From Calliopum simillimum (Eukaryota > Arthropoda > Insecta > Diptera > Lauxaniidae): 64,000 nt of DNA. The notes beneath the pieces are model-generated. The model was not told the origin of the DNA. It ran no database searches and saw only the letters and a list, made by a program, of their open reading frames with translations. The stretch covers positions 119,116,897 through 119,180,896 of the forward strand of contig OX638370.1 of assembly GCA_951812925.1 (NCBI GenBank). Direction: 5' to 3'. Shown piece after piece: positions 1 through 11,493 of the stretch. The translations under genes and the position numbers were made by a program. Position 1 is the stretch's first letter. Each line of letters starts with the position of its first letter.

Positions 1-880
1 TTTATTTGATTTTCAATATAGATGGCGCTGCAAGTAGAGAAACAGCACAAGAATTAAAAATGTTACAATGAAAGAGCTGGATTTATTATTATTAGGAGTG
101 CACAATCCAACCAACTAAACTAATTATACTTAGTTGAACTGTTTCCGGTACATCAATTTTCAACTCTTATTGCGCGTTCTTCTTATTCTGTAATTTGATG
201 TAACCCACAACAACCCAACCAGTGGCGGCGGAGTGATGTTTTTTTGTGCCTTTGACTAATTATTGGTTTTGTAGCACTGCTATCCAATGCTATTCGCTTG
301 CATGTTGTTGTGACACCCATATGATGTTGGTTCCTGGTTCCTGATTGTGTCGTGCCAATTGTTTCTTGTGTCGCATGCAACAATTGCTGATTGCTTTTAA
401 ATTAGCTGCATAACGGTAAACTATATACAGTTATAATTCAAAATGGCGGCAACAGTCCAAAAAAACTACCAATTTTCAAACAATCATTTTCAGTTTGGAC
501 AAATTAAATACGACAACGACAAATGCATGCAGGCAGACCTTCACAACAAGTGCCCTTGTAGGAACATCTTTCGTCAGAAGGGGGAATTGCAATTTAAATG
601 CATATTTTCTTTATAAAATTGTTTAGTATAAAAATCTTTACAGTGTTATATTATGAGCTTTACGATTTTTTTAATATTTCACCATATATTTTGGCATTAC
701 TTATCTGCTTTTATTGAGTGCCATAAAATGTTTCACCTTTTCTCCATTTATTCATAACTAAGTAAGTACTTAATGTTTTTCCTATTTTGCGAATTTCTTG
801 GTAATTTTACATCATCTACTTATATTAGGAAATGCTTATATGTTGCTATGCCGGGCAATCATAAGATAAAAAAAATCAAA
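1..880. other. non-coding AT-rich DNA
   Basis: No gene or clear repeat structure was recognised here. Short reading frames on both strands lack codon bias, signal peptides or family resemblance. It may be intronic or intergenic with respect to the minus-strand allergen-repeat genes, whose 3' exons are not found. Confidence 0.5.
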
Positions 881-1140
881 TCTAGGCCTCGGTCACGGTG
901 ATCATCAAGACCGAGACTCCTTTTCAGTCTTGGTAATTTAAAGTTGATAGATGTATTGCACCCCTTTCAATTAAAAAATTATCTCTGAATTCAAAATTTG
1001 ACATATTAAAACTAAACTGCAATGAAAATTTTGAATACCCAACAATCCTTAGAAATTTTTTCAAGACTAAAACTATATGGTCAAGACTCAATTTCAAAAC
1101 TACGACTAAGATTGCTATGATTTTGATTTACTCATCACTA
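881..1140. repeat. dispersed repeat, GACCAAGAC type, copy 1
   Basis: This block aligns by eye with 17540-17920. Shared landmarks are a run of (C)AAGACC(G)AG units near the left end, 'CTTTTCAGT', 'AATACCCAACAA'/'AATACTCAATAA', 'CAAGACTAAAACT', and the terminal 'TGATTT(A)..CTCATCACTA'. Copy 1 is more degenerate than copy 2. The family is unnamed here. Confidence 0.55.
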
Positions 1141-2186
1141 ACTATGGAACGAAATAACTTTCTATTTTCATAGAATTGTGTGAGATTCACTGAAATTACT
1201 TTAAATTTTTTTTTAATTCATACGACATGATTTTGCAAATGTTTCCAAAATATGCATTTTTCCATTGCATGATAATATTTTTATCTATATAGGGTATAAT
1301 CGATTAGACTACGAAATTCTAATTTCAAATCAAAAAATTGGTGTGAGAAATTCGCGACGGAATTAAAGATGATCTTTGAACCGTTGTTTATTCTTTTTCC
1401 TACAGAGTAACTTAAAAATATTTGCATATATACCTGTATGTCATGTACAGAACATACATATATATGTAAAAAAATATAACTGTCAATACCAGACATATAA
1501 TTGCAACAACAGCGAGTACATTTCCGCTGCGTTTTTTATGTTTTTTTCTATTTTACGGATACAGCACCAGCGGAGGTTTGTTTACACCCAATGAAGTCGT
1601 CGGTGCGGCTATTCGCCAATGCATTTCTTACTTTTAAATAACAGAGTCCGTGTGAGAAATTCACATGAAAATCGCATGCACTTAATTGACTGCATGTTGC
1701 ATGCAGCAGCAGAAAAAATTCAATCGTTTGCTGTTTCAGATCCAAGCAAATGCAAAATGAAGAACAGTCCATATAACTCCCTATGCTATTGGCAATATGC
1801 ACAATTTATTTTTCTGTTGCAAGTTTTCAGGACATTTGCTGCATAACTGTGTAATTAGCTTGAACCATTCCGAGTAGGTACATATTTGTCGCTCTCAGTG
1901 CTTATTAGTCTAAGATCCCAGACCTAGTGATATAATGCGTTTGACGGTAGCTTGGTATCATAGTTTGGGAATAGTATATTTTGGTGTATAACAATATTCT
2001 ACAAAACATATACTAAAGCCAGCTAGGTTATCATTGTTTTTTTTTTTTTGCGTGCCGGCGTCTTGTGCATGGGGCATTACATACCGTTCCATCTCTGATT
2101 TTTTTTAAAACTTTTTTGTCTTATAGTAATAGTTGAGATTAGCACCTATGTTTTTTTTAAATTTTTTTCATTAAGCCGTTTCAGAT
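1141..2186. other. non-coding AT-rich DNA
   Basis: No gene recognised. The stretch has short reading frames on both strands around 1281-1850 that overlap each other and look like chance frames. Confidence 0.45.
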
Positions 2187-4594
2187 ATATGGGTGATTCT
2201 TAGATAACTGTCCTTTTTCGAGTTGTAAAATTGGCAGATAATTTTTTTGGATTTTTGCAAGTTTCTTCATGCTATCTTGTGTAAACACACTCTTAAAACT
2301 CACCTTTTAAGTAGATCAACTGGAAGTGTGAATTTACGGCTTTAAGGTCGAAATTAAGAAATTTTGCTGCCACGTTTGTGACCAAATTGCCACGTTTGTG
2401 ACATTTTAGCCACAGTATGGAAAAATTATGGTTTTGAAGCGTTTTGATGAGAGATATATTGCATATAATGACAAATTTACACTTCAGGACTAATTTTGCA
2501 ACATTGTCATTTCTCCGGCGCTCCATTTTTTTTATACCCTACCGCCCTAAAGATCAACTATGGCTTCCTGTCCTCTGTTTTTATAGCCGTTTATGTTGGA
2601 TTAGGATCTCCTAATTACGAATCTGATCTTGATTTTTTTCTATTACATCAGTATCCTTAGTTATCCTTGCTCAAAAGTGAAAAAATCACAGTTTTGAAAT
2701 CTACTTAACAAAAACAGCAACAAGTAAAATTATTTTTTGTCAATCGATTCAGACAGCCATATTTATTGTCAACAAGACATTATTTACCGTTTTTCGATTG
2801 GATTTCTAGTTTCCGAGTTATAAGCCTTTAAAAAAATGATATCTCTCAATAACACACAAAGGATTTTCTGGACCGAAAAATTAACAAAAATGGTAAGTTT
2901 TATTATTTTTATCAAAAATATAATTTATCACAAAAATTTTAAGCTCTTGCAGACTAAAATCGGATGAAAAAATAAGGCTCTATTGTAGATTTAGTGAATG
3001 AACAGACGAAATTTTGATTCTGTTAATTTGCAAAGCAGTAGTTTAGTAGGCTTATTCACTAAATCTAGCATAAAACTGTAATTTTTTATGCGATTATGGT
3101 CTGCAAGGTCTCGAAATTTTTGTAATTAAATATGTTATTGATTAAAATAATAAAACTTGATTTTTTGTAACTTTTGGGTCTCGAAAAATCTTTTGTATGT
3201 TATCGAAAGATGTCCTTATTTTAAACGCTTATAACTCAAAAGCTGGGAATGCAATTGAAAAACGGTAAATTATGTCTTGTTGGCAATAAATTTGGCTGTC
3301 TGAATCCATTAACAAAAATTAATTTTACTTGTTGTTGTTTTTGTTCTAGAGCTTTAAGTAGATGTCAAAACAGTGATTTTTTCACTTTTGAGCAAGGATA
3401 GCTCAGGATTCTGATGGTGTAGAAAAATTTTTGTATTAAAAACATAATTAATAGCCTTCAATTTAACATCTGTATACTCAAACTTTATACCGAAATATGT
3501 TTTTTGCAGACTGATAAAAAGTGCCACGTTTGTGACATCTTTGATGCGCCACGTTTGTGACATTTTCGTAGTTTATCGCTCATTGTAAAGCACGCTTTTG
3601 AGTTCAAGATTTTTCCGAAGGAATTTGGGGTCATGTATGCAAATCCTACAAAACAAATTGTTTCATGCATAAAATAAAATGCATTACCTGCGAGTGCCGA
3701 GTGCCACGTTTGTGACCATAATTTTAGAAAAAAACTGTTTTTGTTTACAAACTGCCCTATAAAACGCAAACAGATTTCTTTTTGGACGCGTCTGGACATG
3801 ATGACCGTTGGGTGATGGATAGTGATTAGAACTAATGCATATGTATTGCAATCTATTGACTGAAACAGTAGTACCATGCAGTAGGGGAACTGATGCTATT
3901 GTGGTATAGCTAATGTTTAGGTGAAATTTGAGAGGGAACCGTTGGATCAATTTTTGTATGCTAATCATTGAAGTATTGGCTACAGAATGTATTTCAATAA
4001 AATGTGTGCAATTTCATTAAAAAAAGTTATTAAGCAAAATCTGGACAGCAACACATCCCTGGTTTTTCATGTTTTGTGACAGGATAAAAGCAGTTACGCT
4101 CGCAGGTTCCTTCTCAATTCGGAGATATGCTACCATACCACATTGAAAAACTATACCACAATAGCATCAGTTCCCCTAGTAGCATAATGCTTTCAAGAAA
4201 TTTTTTTTTTTCCAAAACTAGGGGACAGTTTTCAATTCGAAATTGTGCCCTCTAAAATTTATTTAAAACTGCAGATGAGCTCAGAATATTGTAGCCTTAA
4301 GTATTTACTTAATATGTGTAGTAAGTTGTTTTCTGTTCTATTTCCGTTTTTTTGTCGTTTTTCATCGTTTTGTGTATAAAAAGTAGGGGTAGGACATGCC
4401 ACGTTTGTGACATTTGGGGTATATTTGCAAACTTTCAAAGTAGACCAATAAATATTTGGTGGTAAAATTGATGCGCTCTATTAGAAAAGCATAGTTTCTA
4501 ACTTATAGCGTAATTTTTTGTGAAAAAAAGCCTGCTGTATAGGAGAAATCGCCAGAGGACACAAAAAGTACAGTTATCTGAGAATCACCCATAT
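2187..4594. mobile_element. 2.4-kb TIR element with GCCACGTTTGTGAC repeats
   Basis: The ends are inverted repeats of about 25 bases. The left end reads ATATGGGTGATTCTTAGATA (2187-2206) and continues AACTGT. The right end (4570-4594) is its reverse complement with one T/C change. ATAT flanks both ends directly and could be a target duplication. Inside, the 14-mer GCCACGTTTGTGAC occurs six times (near 2369, 2389, 3523, 3548, 3702, 4398), and 2635-3427 forms a long hairpin. Reading frames inside (for example 3485-3877 minus) merely translate this motif in several frames and show no transposase signature. It is most likely a non-autonomous DNA transposon; the superfamily is not recognised. Confidence 0.75.
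2635..3427. repeat. ~800-bp imperfect palindrome inside the TIR element
   Basis: The left arm (about 2635-3000) and right arm (about 3050-3427) are reverse complements with scattered mismatches and a short loop near 3030. Matching blocks include 'CTTGCTCAAAAGTGAAAAA', 'GATTCAGACAGCCA', 'TTTACCGTTTTTC' and 'GATTTAGTGAAT'. A transcript across it could fold into a long double-stranded RNA. Confidence 0.75.
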
Positions 4595-4628
4595 AAATTT
4601 TCAATAAAACTAAAAAAGCTGCAAAAAC

Positions 4629-4863
4629 AATATCGTCGGTTTAAAACTACAACTAGACATCTACATTTTTCATGTTTTGAGAAAAAAGCGTTTTAAGTTT
4701 TTTAAATTTCGTTTTTTGTATGGGATTTTGCAGTTTTCTACTTTTTAATCTTTATGTTAAATTGGATGAGGACTAAATATCAAAAAATATCATGTTTTTG
4801 TATACTTAACTCAAAATGTCAGTACATGTAGATGTCTAGTTGTAGTTTTAACCTGACGATATT
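4629..4863. mobile_element. 235-bp hairpin MITE
   Basis: The left end 'AATATCGTCGGTTTAAAACT', continuing 'ACAACTAGACATCTACAT', is matched by its reverse complement at the right end, 'ATGTAGATGTCTAGTTGTAG' then 'TTTTAACCTGACGATATT'. Only two or three mismatches occur in about 38 bases. There is no coding capacity. It lies just outside the right end of the 2.4-kb element. Confidence 0.7.
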
Positions 4864-7800
4864 TAGTAGTTTCTTGAAACTCCGTCAATAGTCAACCAAA
4901 TCATGAAATTTTTTTTCTGGAAATTTTTTTAAACGAAAATTTTTTTTAAATAATTTTTTTATTAAATTTTCAACTTTTAAAACAAAATTGCTATTTTTAT
5001 CAATCATCATACTCTTCGATTTTTTTTTTTTAATTTCCGAAAAAACTGAATTTGACAAATTTCTTCGTTGCCGGAAGAGGGTAAAAATGTTGACCGACCC
5101 CCATTAATTTTTCCTCTGCAGCATTGCTCTTAAATATACTACCTCCTTTTGGAGATCAGGCCCCAACTTCGATCGTGCATGGTGGAAAATTTATGCCCTT
5201 AAACTCACAGCGTAGTCTGACATTAAACTAGTATAGTAATGTAGTACAAAAGTTAGAAAAATATTTCCTAATTAAAATGGAATGCATAAAGTGTTCAAAA
5301 CTGAACTGTACACCTTTAGCAGCAACAAAAGTTAAATCCTTGTAAGGGGGGGGGGGGGGGGGAAACAAGGAAAGTCATAGAATTTTCTCTTTGACGAAAA
5401 GATTTGGGTTTTTGTTTTTTCTTATCAAGGCCCCCATCTGCCAAATAAAAATCATTGTTGTGCAACATATTGATATTGAATATTCTCAAAGGATTTAAAT
5501 TGTAACACAGGACAAAAACATATACACGCGCAGGCAGAACACAACACAAGCGCAAGCTCGCTACCTTCATTTTCTTAAAGAATTTTCGGATTGTAAATAT
5601 GCTGTCATGGCGTAGTTTCCGGTGCCATTAACCACTTTTGCTGTTACTTTTTTTTTTTTTTGCTCACCTTCATCTATTCCAATTCGTCTAAGTTATGTGC
5701 GTGATTTGCCTTTTTCTTTGAGCCCACACCTTGCTTTTGTGCTGGAGCTGTAGCTCTGCTTCAAGTCGTATGTAGCAGGGTGCCGCGAATAAAAGTTTTG
5801 TTTCTTCTCTGTAAATTTTTTAAGTAAAAAAAATTGCTCTTTTGAAATAACAGATTGTATAAATATCACAGTTTGCAAAAAATGTGATCCTTTGCCCCAA
5901 TGACCTTAAAAGGCACTGGGTTCATTCCATGATGAAATGTCATACAAAACTGCACAAAAATACCATGACGGTATAAAACATCTAAATGAAACACCCATTA
6001 TATAATGTATTTATATAAACTTAAGCACCCTTTTGAGACTTGAATAAAACATTCTATCTGTTTAGTTTCTTTTTCTTTTTCGTTTTTTTTTCCAAACGCC
6101 TTAATTTAGTGCATCATTTTTGCTTGGTCTTTGGTCCTTCTTTTGTGCTTCTCCGTAAATGTCTTAAAATATTTCACTTTACCTTTACCGTAAATGTTAC
6201 TTTACGATACTTTACGACTCACATTAGTTTAACTAGGATAATTTATGTGTTGCGTAAGTTTGCCAACACCAATACTGTTTGTCCTATGACAGTTGCCTTC
6301 CTAACTACCAGCAACGGACACTCACTCGCTGCTCTTTCGTCCTCCTTTTACTCCTCAGATTCTTTTATTCTCGCTCTCTCAGCTACCAAATTAAATGACT
6401 CAGTCCAAATTTAACAGCGTGGGATGCCGTCACATTGTCTTTTGGGTTCTATGTTTTGTTATTGTTGTTGTATTTAGTTACCTTCGCCGCCTATCTTAGG
6501 GGCAGCATCAGTTGCCAATTGTTTCTCTGGCTTAAATGTGAGAAATGTTTTTCATTTCCACCTGGTGGTTTTTTACACACCATACGATCACATCGCTGCT
6601 TGAAATTGTTTCGTCGGTGTTTCCTTCAGACGAAAACTGGTACACGTGAAGAAAATAAAGTGATTTTCAAATGAACACACTTATTTTGTAAGAAAAAGGA
6701 CACAGAACACGTCCGACTGATTTAGCATTAGCGAATTTGCATCACATTTATAACTAAGTAGAATAGCAAAATGTAACAATTTGCAAAACATTTTTTCTAA
6801 ACTATTTTGAGGTCGCTGAATACGAAAATGGCAATTCGCGAGATATTGAAAAATTTTGATTTTTCAGGTTATAGCTTCATGTGATCGGATCAATTTTATT
6901 TTGTCTTGTTTTCAAAGAAACACTAATGGCGTATACTAGACTGATGCAAGAAAAAAAAAAAAAAATTGTGAGCTGAGATTTTTTGTAAATTTTTTTGAAG
7001 ATCATTTAGAGGTGGCGCATAGACGATTTATGCAAAATTTCGGCTTGATGCGATTTTTATATTATTACGATCTCAAAAATGATTGGAACCTAAAATCAAG
7101 CTCAAATACACTCAAGAAACGTTTTTTCGAAATTTTACCCTACTGAAAATCTTTAAGTCTTCATTTTGGATAAAACTTGTTCCAATTTCATGATAAAATC
7201 TCGCAACATACAATTAATTAAGTATCTTAACCCATTGTGCTGTTATGGGTCTTATTGACCCCCTTATAAAAACATAGCTAAAATGGGTTAAAGCGTTCCA
7301 CAAAAATATGCTACAGAAAATTTAATTTGAGGCTACCAAAGATGAAAAATGCTTAAAACTAAAAAGTTATCAGTAACAAAGTAATAAAAATGCAATATAT
7401 ATGAAGACTAGTTTTGTTTTTTTTTTTTCAGTGTAAAAAGCGTATATGCACAACTTGTTCGTAAGAAACACGTTCACTTTTTATCATTAAGACCGCACTG
7501 TTTCTCTCCATTTGGTTTTCGCAGACTTCAATTGCGTGCATTCCTTCGCAGTTTGTAGTTTTTGTGTTCGTGGCTTTATCCTCAACGTACTTGTTGGCCC
7601 CACCTACGCCGCCACGTAACAGGAAGTTGGTGTTTATTTAGCAGCAGGGTCAATCTAATTCTACATACAGTTAGAAATCAGAGTGGAGGGAGGACGCGAT
7701 TGGCTGGAACGCTTGTTGTATGTCTGCAAATATTTGAAATCGTAGACAAAGGAAAAGTTCGCAGACATAACACCTGCTTACCAGCTGTGAATTAGCTGCG

Positions 7801-7917
7801 GCAGATTTCATAACATGTGTGCCTTGAGAATTTAAGGTTTGAATTGTGCGCATCTAAAATTTTTAATGTATTTTTTTTAAGTTTAATAAAAAATCGTTTC
7901 TATTTAATTGAATCGGC
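4864..7917. other. non-coding DNA with G17 homopolymer
   Basis: No gene recognised. Notable items are a run of 17 G (5346-5362), long T tracts, and a stretch at 6965-7075 related to 42235-42335. The latter two share 'GAGCTGAGATTTTTT', then 'GCGCATAG...ATTTATGC/ATTATGC...GATGCGAT/AATGCGAT', which indicates another dispersed repeat. Reading frames at 6040-6414 and 6435-6674 have low complexity and no recognisable domain. Confidence 0.4.
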
Positions 7918-8024
7918 AAATGTTAAAAGGGTGGAAGTCAATACAAGTTAACTTTCGAGAAACCAAAACTTTTGTGGGAGTTATTATCGTTCCAACACAG
8001 TTGACTTCCGCACATTTAACATTT
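7918..8024. mobile_element. small hairpin MITE
   Basis: Inverted ends: left 'AAATGTTAAAAGGGTGGAAG' followed by TCAA, right reverse complement 'AAATGTTAAATGTGCGGAAG' followed by TCAA. Total length is about 107 bases and there is no coding capacity. Confidence 0.5.
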
Positions 8025-8364
8025 AACGGGGTATTCAAACTTATCTTATGTTGCTTGCATGGTTTACGAGTAATATCCTAGGAGAAGTAAAAAGACTTGA
8101 AGAATTCTGTGATATAAGTAAACGAAAGTAAAAAACCTGCAAATTCAACAACTCCTGAAGAGGAGCACCAAAGATTTTGCGGTTTTTGATTTCTTAATTT
8201 AAATACATCAAGGAAACTTTCTGCAAAATCAGTTTTACTTTTTCTTTTGGTTTGGGAGAACTGTGGAATTTCTATGCGTTGCAAACAAAATAATTTAATG
8301 AATGCACCCAAGCGTGCAAAATTTACAAAATTTATGAAAAATTTGCGATTACAACCTAATGTTG

Positions 8365-8450
8365 CAATTACTTGGAAGACCAACGTGATATGTAGTTTAT
8401 TATTGAGTTATATAAGATGTGGTATCTATTTCAGTTTCCACGTCATAATT
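8365..8450. repeat. dispersed repeat 'GGAAGACCAACTTGATATG', copy 1
   Basis: The block 'GGAAGACCAACGTGATATG...TATAAGATGTGGTAT...TTTCCACG' recurs with divergence at about 31175-31255 ('GGAAGACCAACTTGATATG...TTTCCACG'), 33818-33905 and 42063-42150. The family is unassigned; only four decayed copies were noticed. Confidence 0.4.
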
Positions 8451-8665
8451 TGACATATATTTTCAAGTCATAAGTAATTACAAAAAGAAAGCTATGCAAT
8501 GGGAATGCGAAAAATGCTATAGCTAGGAATATGTTGTGGCAAAGGTGTCATCGCCCGTGGGGGTAAAATGACTTTTAAAAGGGCCGCAAAATGTATTCTA
8601 GAGTCAAATTGATGCCTTTCTTTTTCCTCATTGGACATATTGAAGCGTATGAGAAAAAAAATATT

Positions 8666-8800
8666 GGGGGGATTCCTGAAAACTTGTCAAAGCCTCGAAA
8701 ATCTCGTGAACTCGTAAAACTGTCAAATTTCGTATTGATTTTGATAATTTTTACGAGTTTACGAGGTTTTCGAGGCTTTTACACATTTTCAGGAATCCCC
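8666..8800. mobile_element. MITE family 'GGAATTCC-CCTCGAAAACC', copy 1
   Basis: This short inverted-repeat element has ends 'GGGGATTCCTGAAAAC' and 'TTTTCAGGAATCCCC', plus internal inverted 'GCCTCGAAAA' and 'TTTTCGAGGC' and 'CTCGTAAA'/'TTTACGAG'. Related copies sit at 26206-26340 and 44224-44328. Confidence 0.7.
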
Positions 8801-8877
8801 TTATTATTTTGAAACTTGTGATAGTTTTTTTTTTTTTTAATTTTGATCATCAGAATTTTTCCAGACGAAGTATATGT

Positions 8878-9752
8878 AGGGGAATAGTGTCGGGTGTGGG
8901 CACCATTCTGTTTTCGACTCATAAATTTTTACCAGATATATATGCTGATATATACTTAAGTATCAATAGAAAGATAGAGACCTTAGCTAACTTCTGGTGA
9001 AGAAAGTAAATTGATTTCGCCAGTTGGAAAAATTATATTAAAAAAATAGTGAAGTGATCATTTTTGACAAAAAAAAGTTTCGGGTCGGTTGTGGGCACCC
9101 TTAGAAAATCAACTAAAAATGGAAAAATATGAAATTAAATGCAATCAAATGGAGAAGAAAGCAAAACTTATTTATTTTGGAAACATTGACTCACACAAAT
9201 TCAACAAATTCTACTCAATTTTTTGTACCAATCCATGCCCGCCATCTCCTCCTCGGTTCACTTGTCTGGAAACTCAACACCAAGATTTTTCAAAGTGGTA
9301 TGCCAAAGTGGTATGCCACATGAAAACAATTTTTTTCTGCGATATCTTTAAAGGGCCTATTGGTTTTTTCCTTTCCACTTAAATACACATTTAATAAAAA
9401 AAGAGGGAGCGCACAACCTATTGGGTGCCCACAACCGACTTTGACAGCCACTTTGAAAAGCAATAAGCAAATTCTGTTGTGTGAACATTTTGCTTAGATT
9501 CGGTTTTGAATCACAAAATATAATTAATTTACTGCATAAATATAGATTGCATTCAGCTTTTTGATTGATTAACTTCGATGTTGACTTTCTTTTATTCAAA
9601 AATTGTTTTCTTCTCAGCACAAAGCAAATGCGTCTGTATGCTCCGGTAGATGCACAAAAACTTCGTGCTGTCATAACACGCGCTTTTGTTTTCTGTAAAA
9701 AATTACGGGGGGTGCCCACATCTGACCCATGCCCGCAGACGGCACTTTTCCT
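8878..9752 (-). mobile_element. GTGGGCACC-ended TIR element, copy 1 (upstream of FREP-A)
   Basis: The left end is 'AGGGGAATAGTGTCGGGTGT' then GGGCACC. The reverse complement of the right end is 'AGGAAAAGTGCC', followed after a short extra block ('GTCTGCGGGCATGGGTCAGA') by TGTGGGCACC. Further GTGGGCACCC copies occur at about 9091 and, inverted, at about 9425 and 9712. A second copy in opposite orientation is at 43421-44030. The right end is only about 95 bases from the FREP-A TATA box. Frames inside show no transposase. Confidence 0.65.
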
Positions 9753-9847
9753 ATATTATTTTACATTTAATGAATCAATTCGTAATTTAAAAATGTTTGC
9801 CCCGTTCGCAAAATATCAACGCTACGCCACTGAATGTGCATATTAGC

Positions 9848-9906
9848 TATAAATGAATACTATCTAAAATATAAGTTAGTTGGAAAATTACTGCACAGAA
9901 GCAAAG
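9848..9906 (+). promoter_or_regulatory. FREP-A core promoter and 29-base leader
   Basis: TATAAAT lies at 9848-9854 and an initiator-like GTTAGTT has its A at 9878, exactly 30 bases downstream. From that A to the ATG is 29 bases. The leader contains TTACTGCACAG, shared with the other FREP leaders. Confidence 0.65.
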
Positions 9907-11296
9907 ATGTTTGCTCAATACATAGTACTTTTTACAACTGTTCATTCCATTTCGGCCCAGTGCTGTAACTCTCCAAACAGTATGGTAAGAACATCCGAAT
10001 AAAAATCTTTCAAACGAATGTAAAAAGAAAACGTATTTATTTTAGATTTCAAATAATCTTATTATTAAAAATTTACAACAAACTTCAGCTTTAATACTAG
10101 CAAAGATTGAGGATATGTATGATAAGATGAATTTGCTAGATGAGAGGTAAGTAAATTAAGCAACCAAACATGAAGATTTTTACATTTTTGGCAATTGACT
10201 TGTTTCCTTCATATAAAATTGTTTTGGAATTCGTTTTGTTTGAAAAGAATTGCTTGAAGAAATCCCTTAAAAAAAAAAAAAAAAAAAAAAAAATCCATCA
10301 AAATAATTCCACCTTTTTCTGGTACTATTTCATTGCTCCTGTTTTTACTTAGCATTTTCCATAGTATTTATTTATATGAAGGCAAGACGAGTTTATGTAT
10401 CGATTATTAACATTTTTCCTGAAAGTAACTATTGCAATTGCCACACTACAGTTGGTAACTTAAGAAATGATTTTAAATCCTTATAGGTCCTATGATTTAC
10501 AAAAAGCATCTACTTCCAAAAACTGTAATTGTTCAAGCTCAAGTGAAATTCCTACTGCACCGTATGTGCAAAGTTGCGATGATGCCTTAAGAAAAAATGA
10601 TAAAAGTGGCATATATGGCTTAGAGATTCCAAACTCTGGGCTTGATCCGTTTTATGTATACTGCTTGAAGAATGTTGAGAGTGATGAAGCAAAAAGATAT
10701 ATTCATGGTTCTTGGTTGGTCATACAACGTAGAGTTGATGGCAAAACTCCTTTCTTTAATAGCTGGGATCAGTACAAAAGGGGTTTTGGTAATTTAGATG
10801 GAGAATTTTGGATTGGACTGGACAGGCTACATGCGCTGACACAATCAACACAACATGAGCTTTGGATACAATTGGAAGATTTTGAAATGGATAAACGTTG
10901 GGCTTATTATAACATTTTTGCCATTGGTAGTGAGGCTGACGCTTATGCCTTAAATATTCTTGGCAATTTTAAAGGTGATGCTGGTGACTCTTTAATTTCT
11001 GGCCATGCAGGTCGTAAGTGGAGCACGTGGGATAGAGACAATGATGATTCACGTAAAACTAATTGCGCTGATCTTTCTAAGGGGGCGTGGTGGTATCACA
11101 ACTGTCAAAAAAGGTAACACAAATATCAAAATACATGTTTTTTTGGCAATGACATATTCATGAATATATATTTTTTAGCAATTTAAATGGAGAGTACGGC
11201 AACAATGATCATGGAAAAGGTATTAATTGGGACTCGTTTCATGGACTCAGTTATTCGCTAAAATCTGTTCACATGGCAATACGTCCCAAGCCATGA
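9907..11296 (+). CDS. FREP-A: secreted fibrinogen-related protein, 4 exons
   Basis: Exons are 9907-9984, 10046-10146, 10487-11113 and 11179-11296, joining in frame to 307 aa. All junctions are GT/AG, with phases 0, 2 and 2. Residues 1-18 form a signal peptide ending ISAQ. Residues 27-60 look like a short amphipathic coiled coil. A CNC motif follows at 73-75. The fibrinogen C-terminal domain runs from Cys90 to near the end. The usual paired cysteines are visible (SC90DDAL with YVYC; NC253A with NC266), as is the WDRDND calcium loop (Asp242, Asp244). The family binds acetylated sugars or microbial surfaces when secreted; the ligand here is unknown. Intron 2 holds a long A tract. AATAAA follows at 11366. 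It belongs to the same family as the genes at 35.7, 44.6 and 52.0 kb. Confidence 0.9.
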
Positions 11297-11365
11297 GATT
11301 ACGAACAAATTAAAATAATTATTGTATGGTGAATTTTATGCGACATATTTTTGAAATATTTCGAA

Positions 11366-11371
11366 AATAAA
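11366..11371 (+). terminator. FREP-A polyadenylation signal
   Basis: AATAAA lies 70 bases after the FREP-A stop codon, a plausible distance for a compact fly gene. Confidence 0.55.
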
Positions 11372-11391
11372 AATGTTATTTTTTATAGAAG

Positions 11392-11493
11392 GTGGCCATT
11401 TACACTAGGAAATTTCGTTTCTTTTCGTTCCCATCCTCTTGCCAACAAATTCAGCGAATTTGTCTGGAAAAATTTTCTAGTGTAAACAGCCAT
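11392..11493. mobile_element. hairpin MITE 3' of FREP-A
   Basis: Inverted ends 'GTGGCCATTTACACTAGGAA' then ATTT and, reversed from the right, 'ATGGCTGTTTACACTAGAAA' then ATTT. The element is about 100 bases, non-coding, and lies just past the predicted FREP-A polyadenylation site. Confidence 0.6.

Noticed and set aside
3485..3877. 130-codon minus frame inside the 2.4-kb element
   Set aside because: It reads through the repeated GTCACAAACGTGGC motif and has no recognisable domain; likely a chance frame.
6040..6674. Two plus frames with hydrophobic starts
   Set aside because: They are T-tract driven (FFFFF), lack any family match and show no splice partners.
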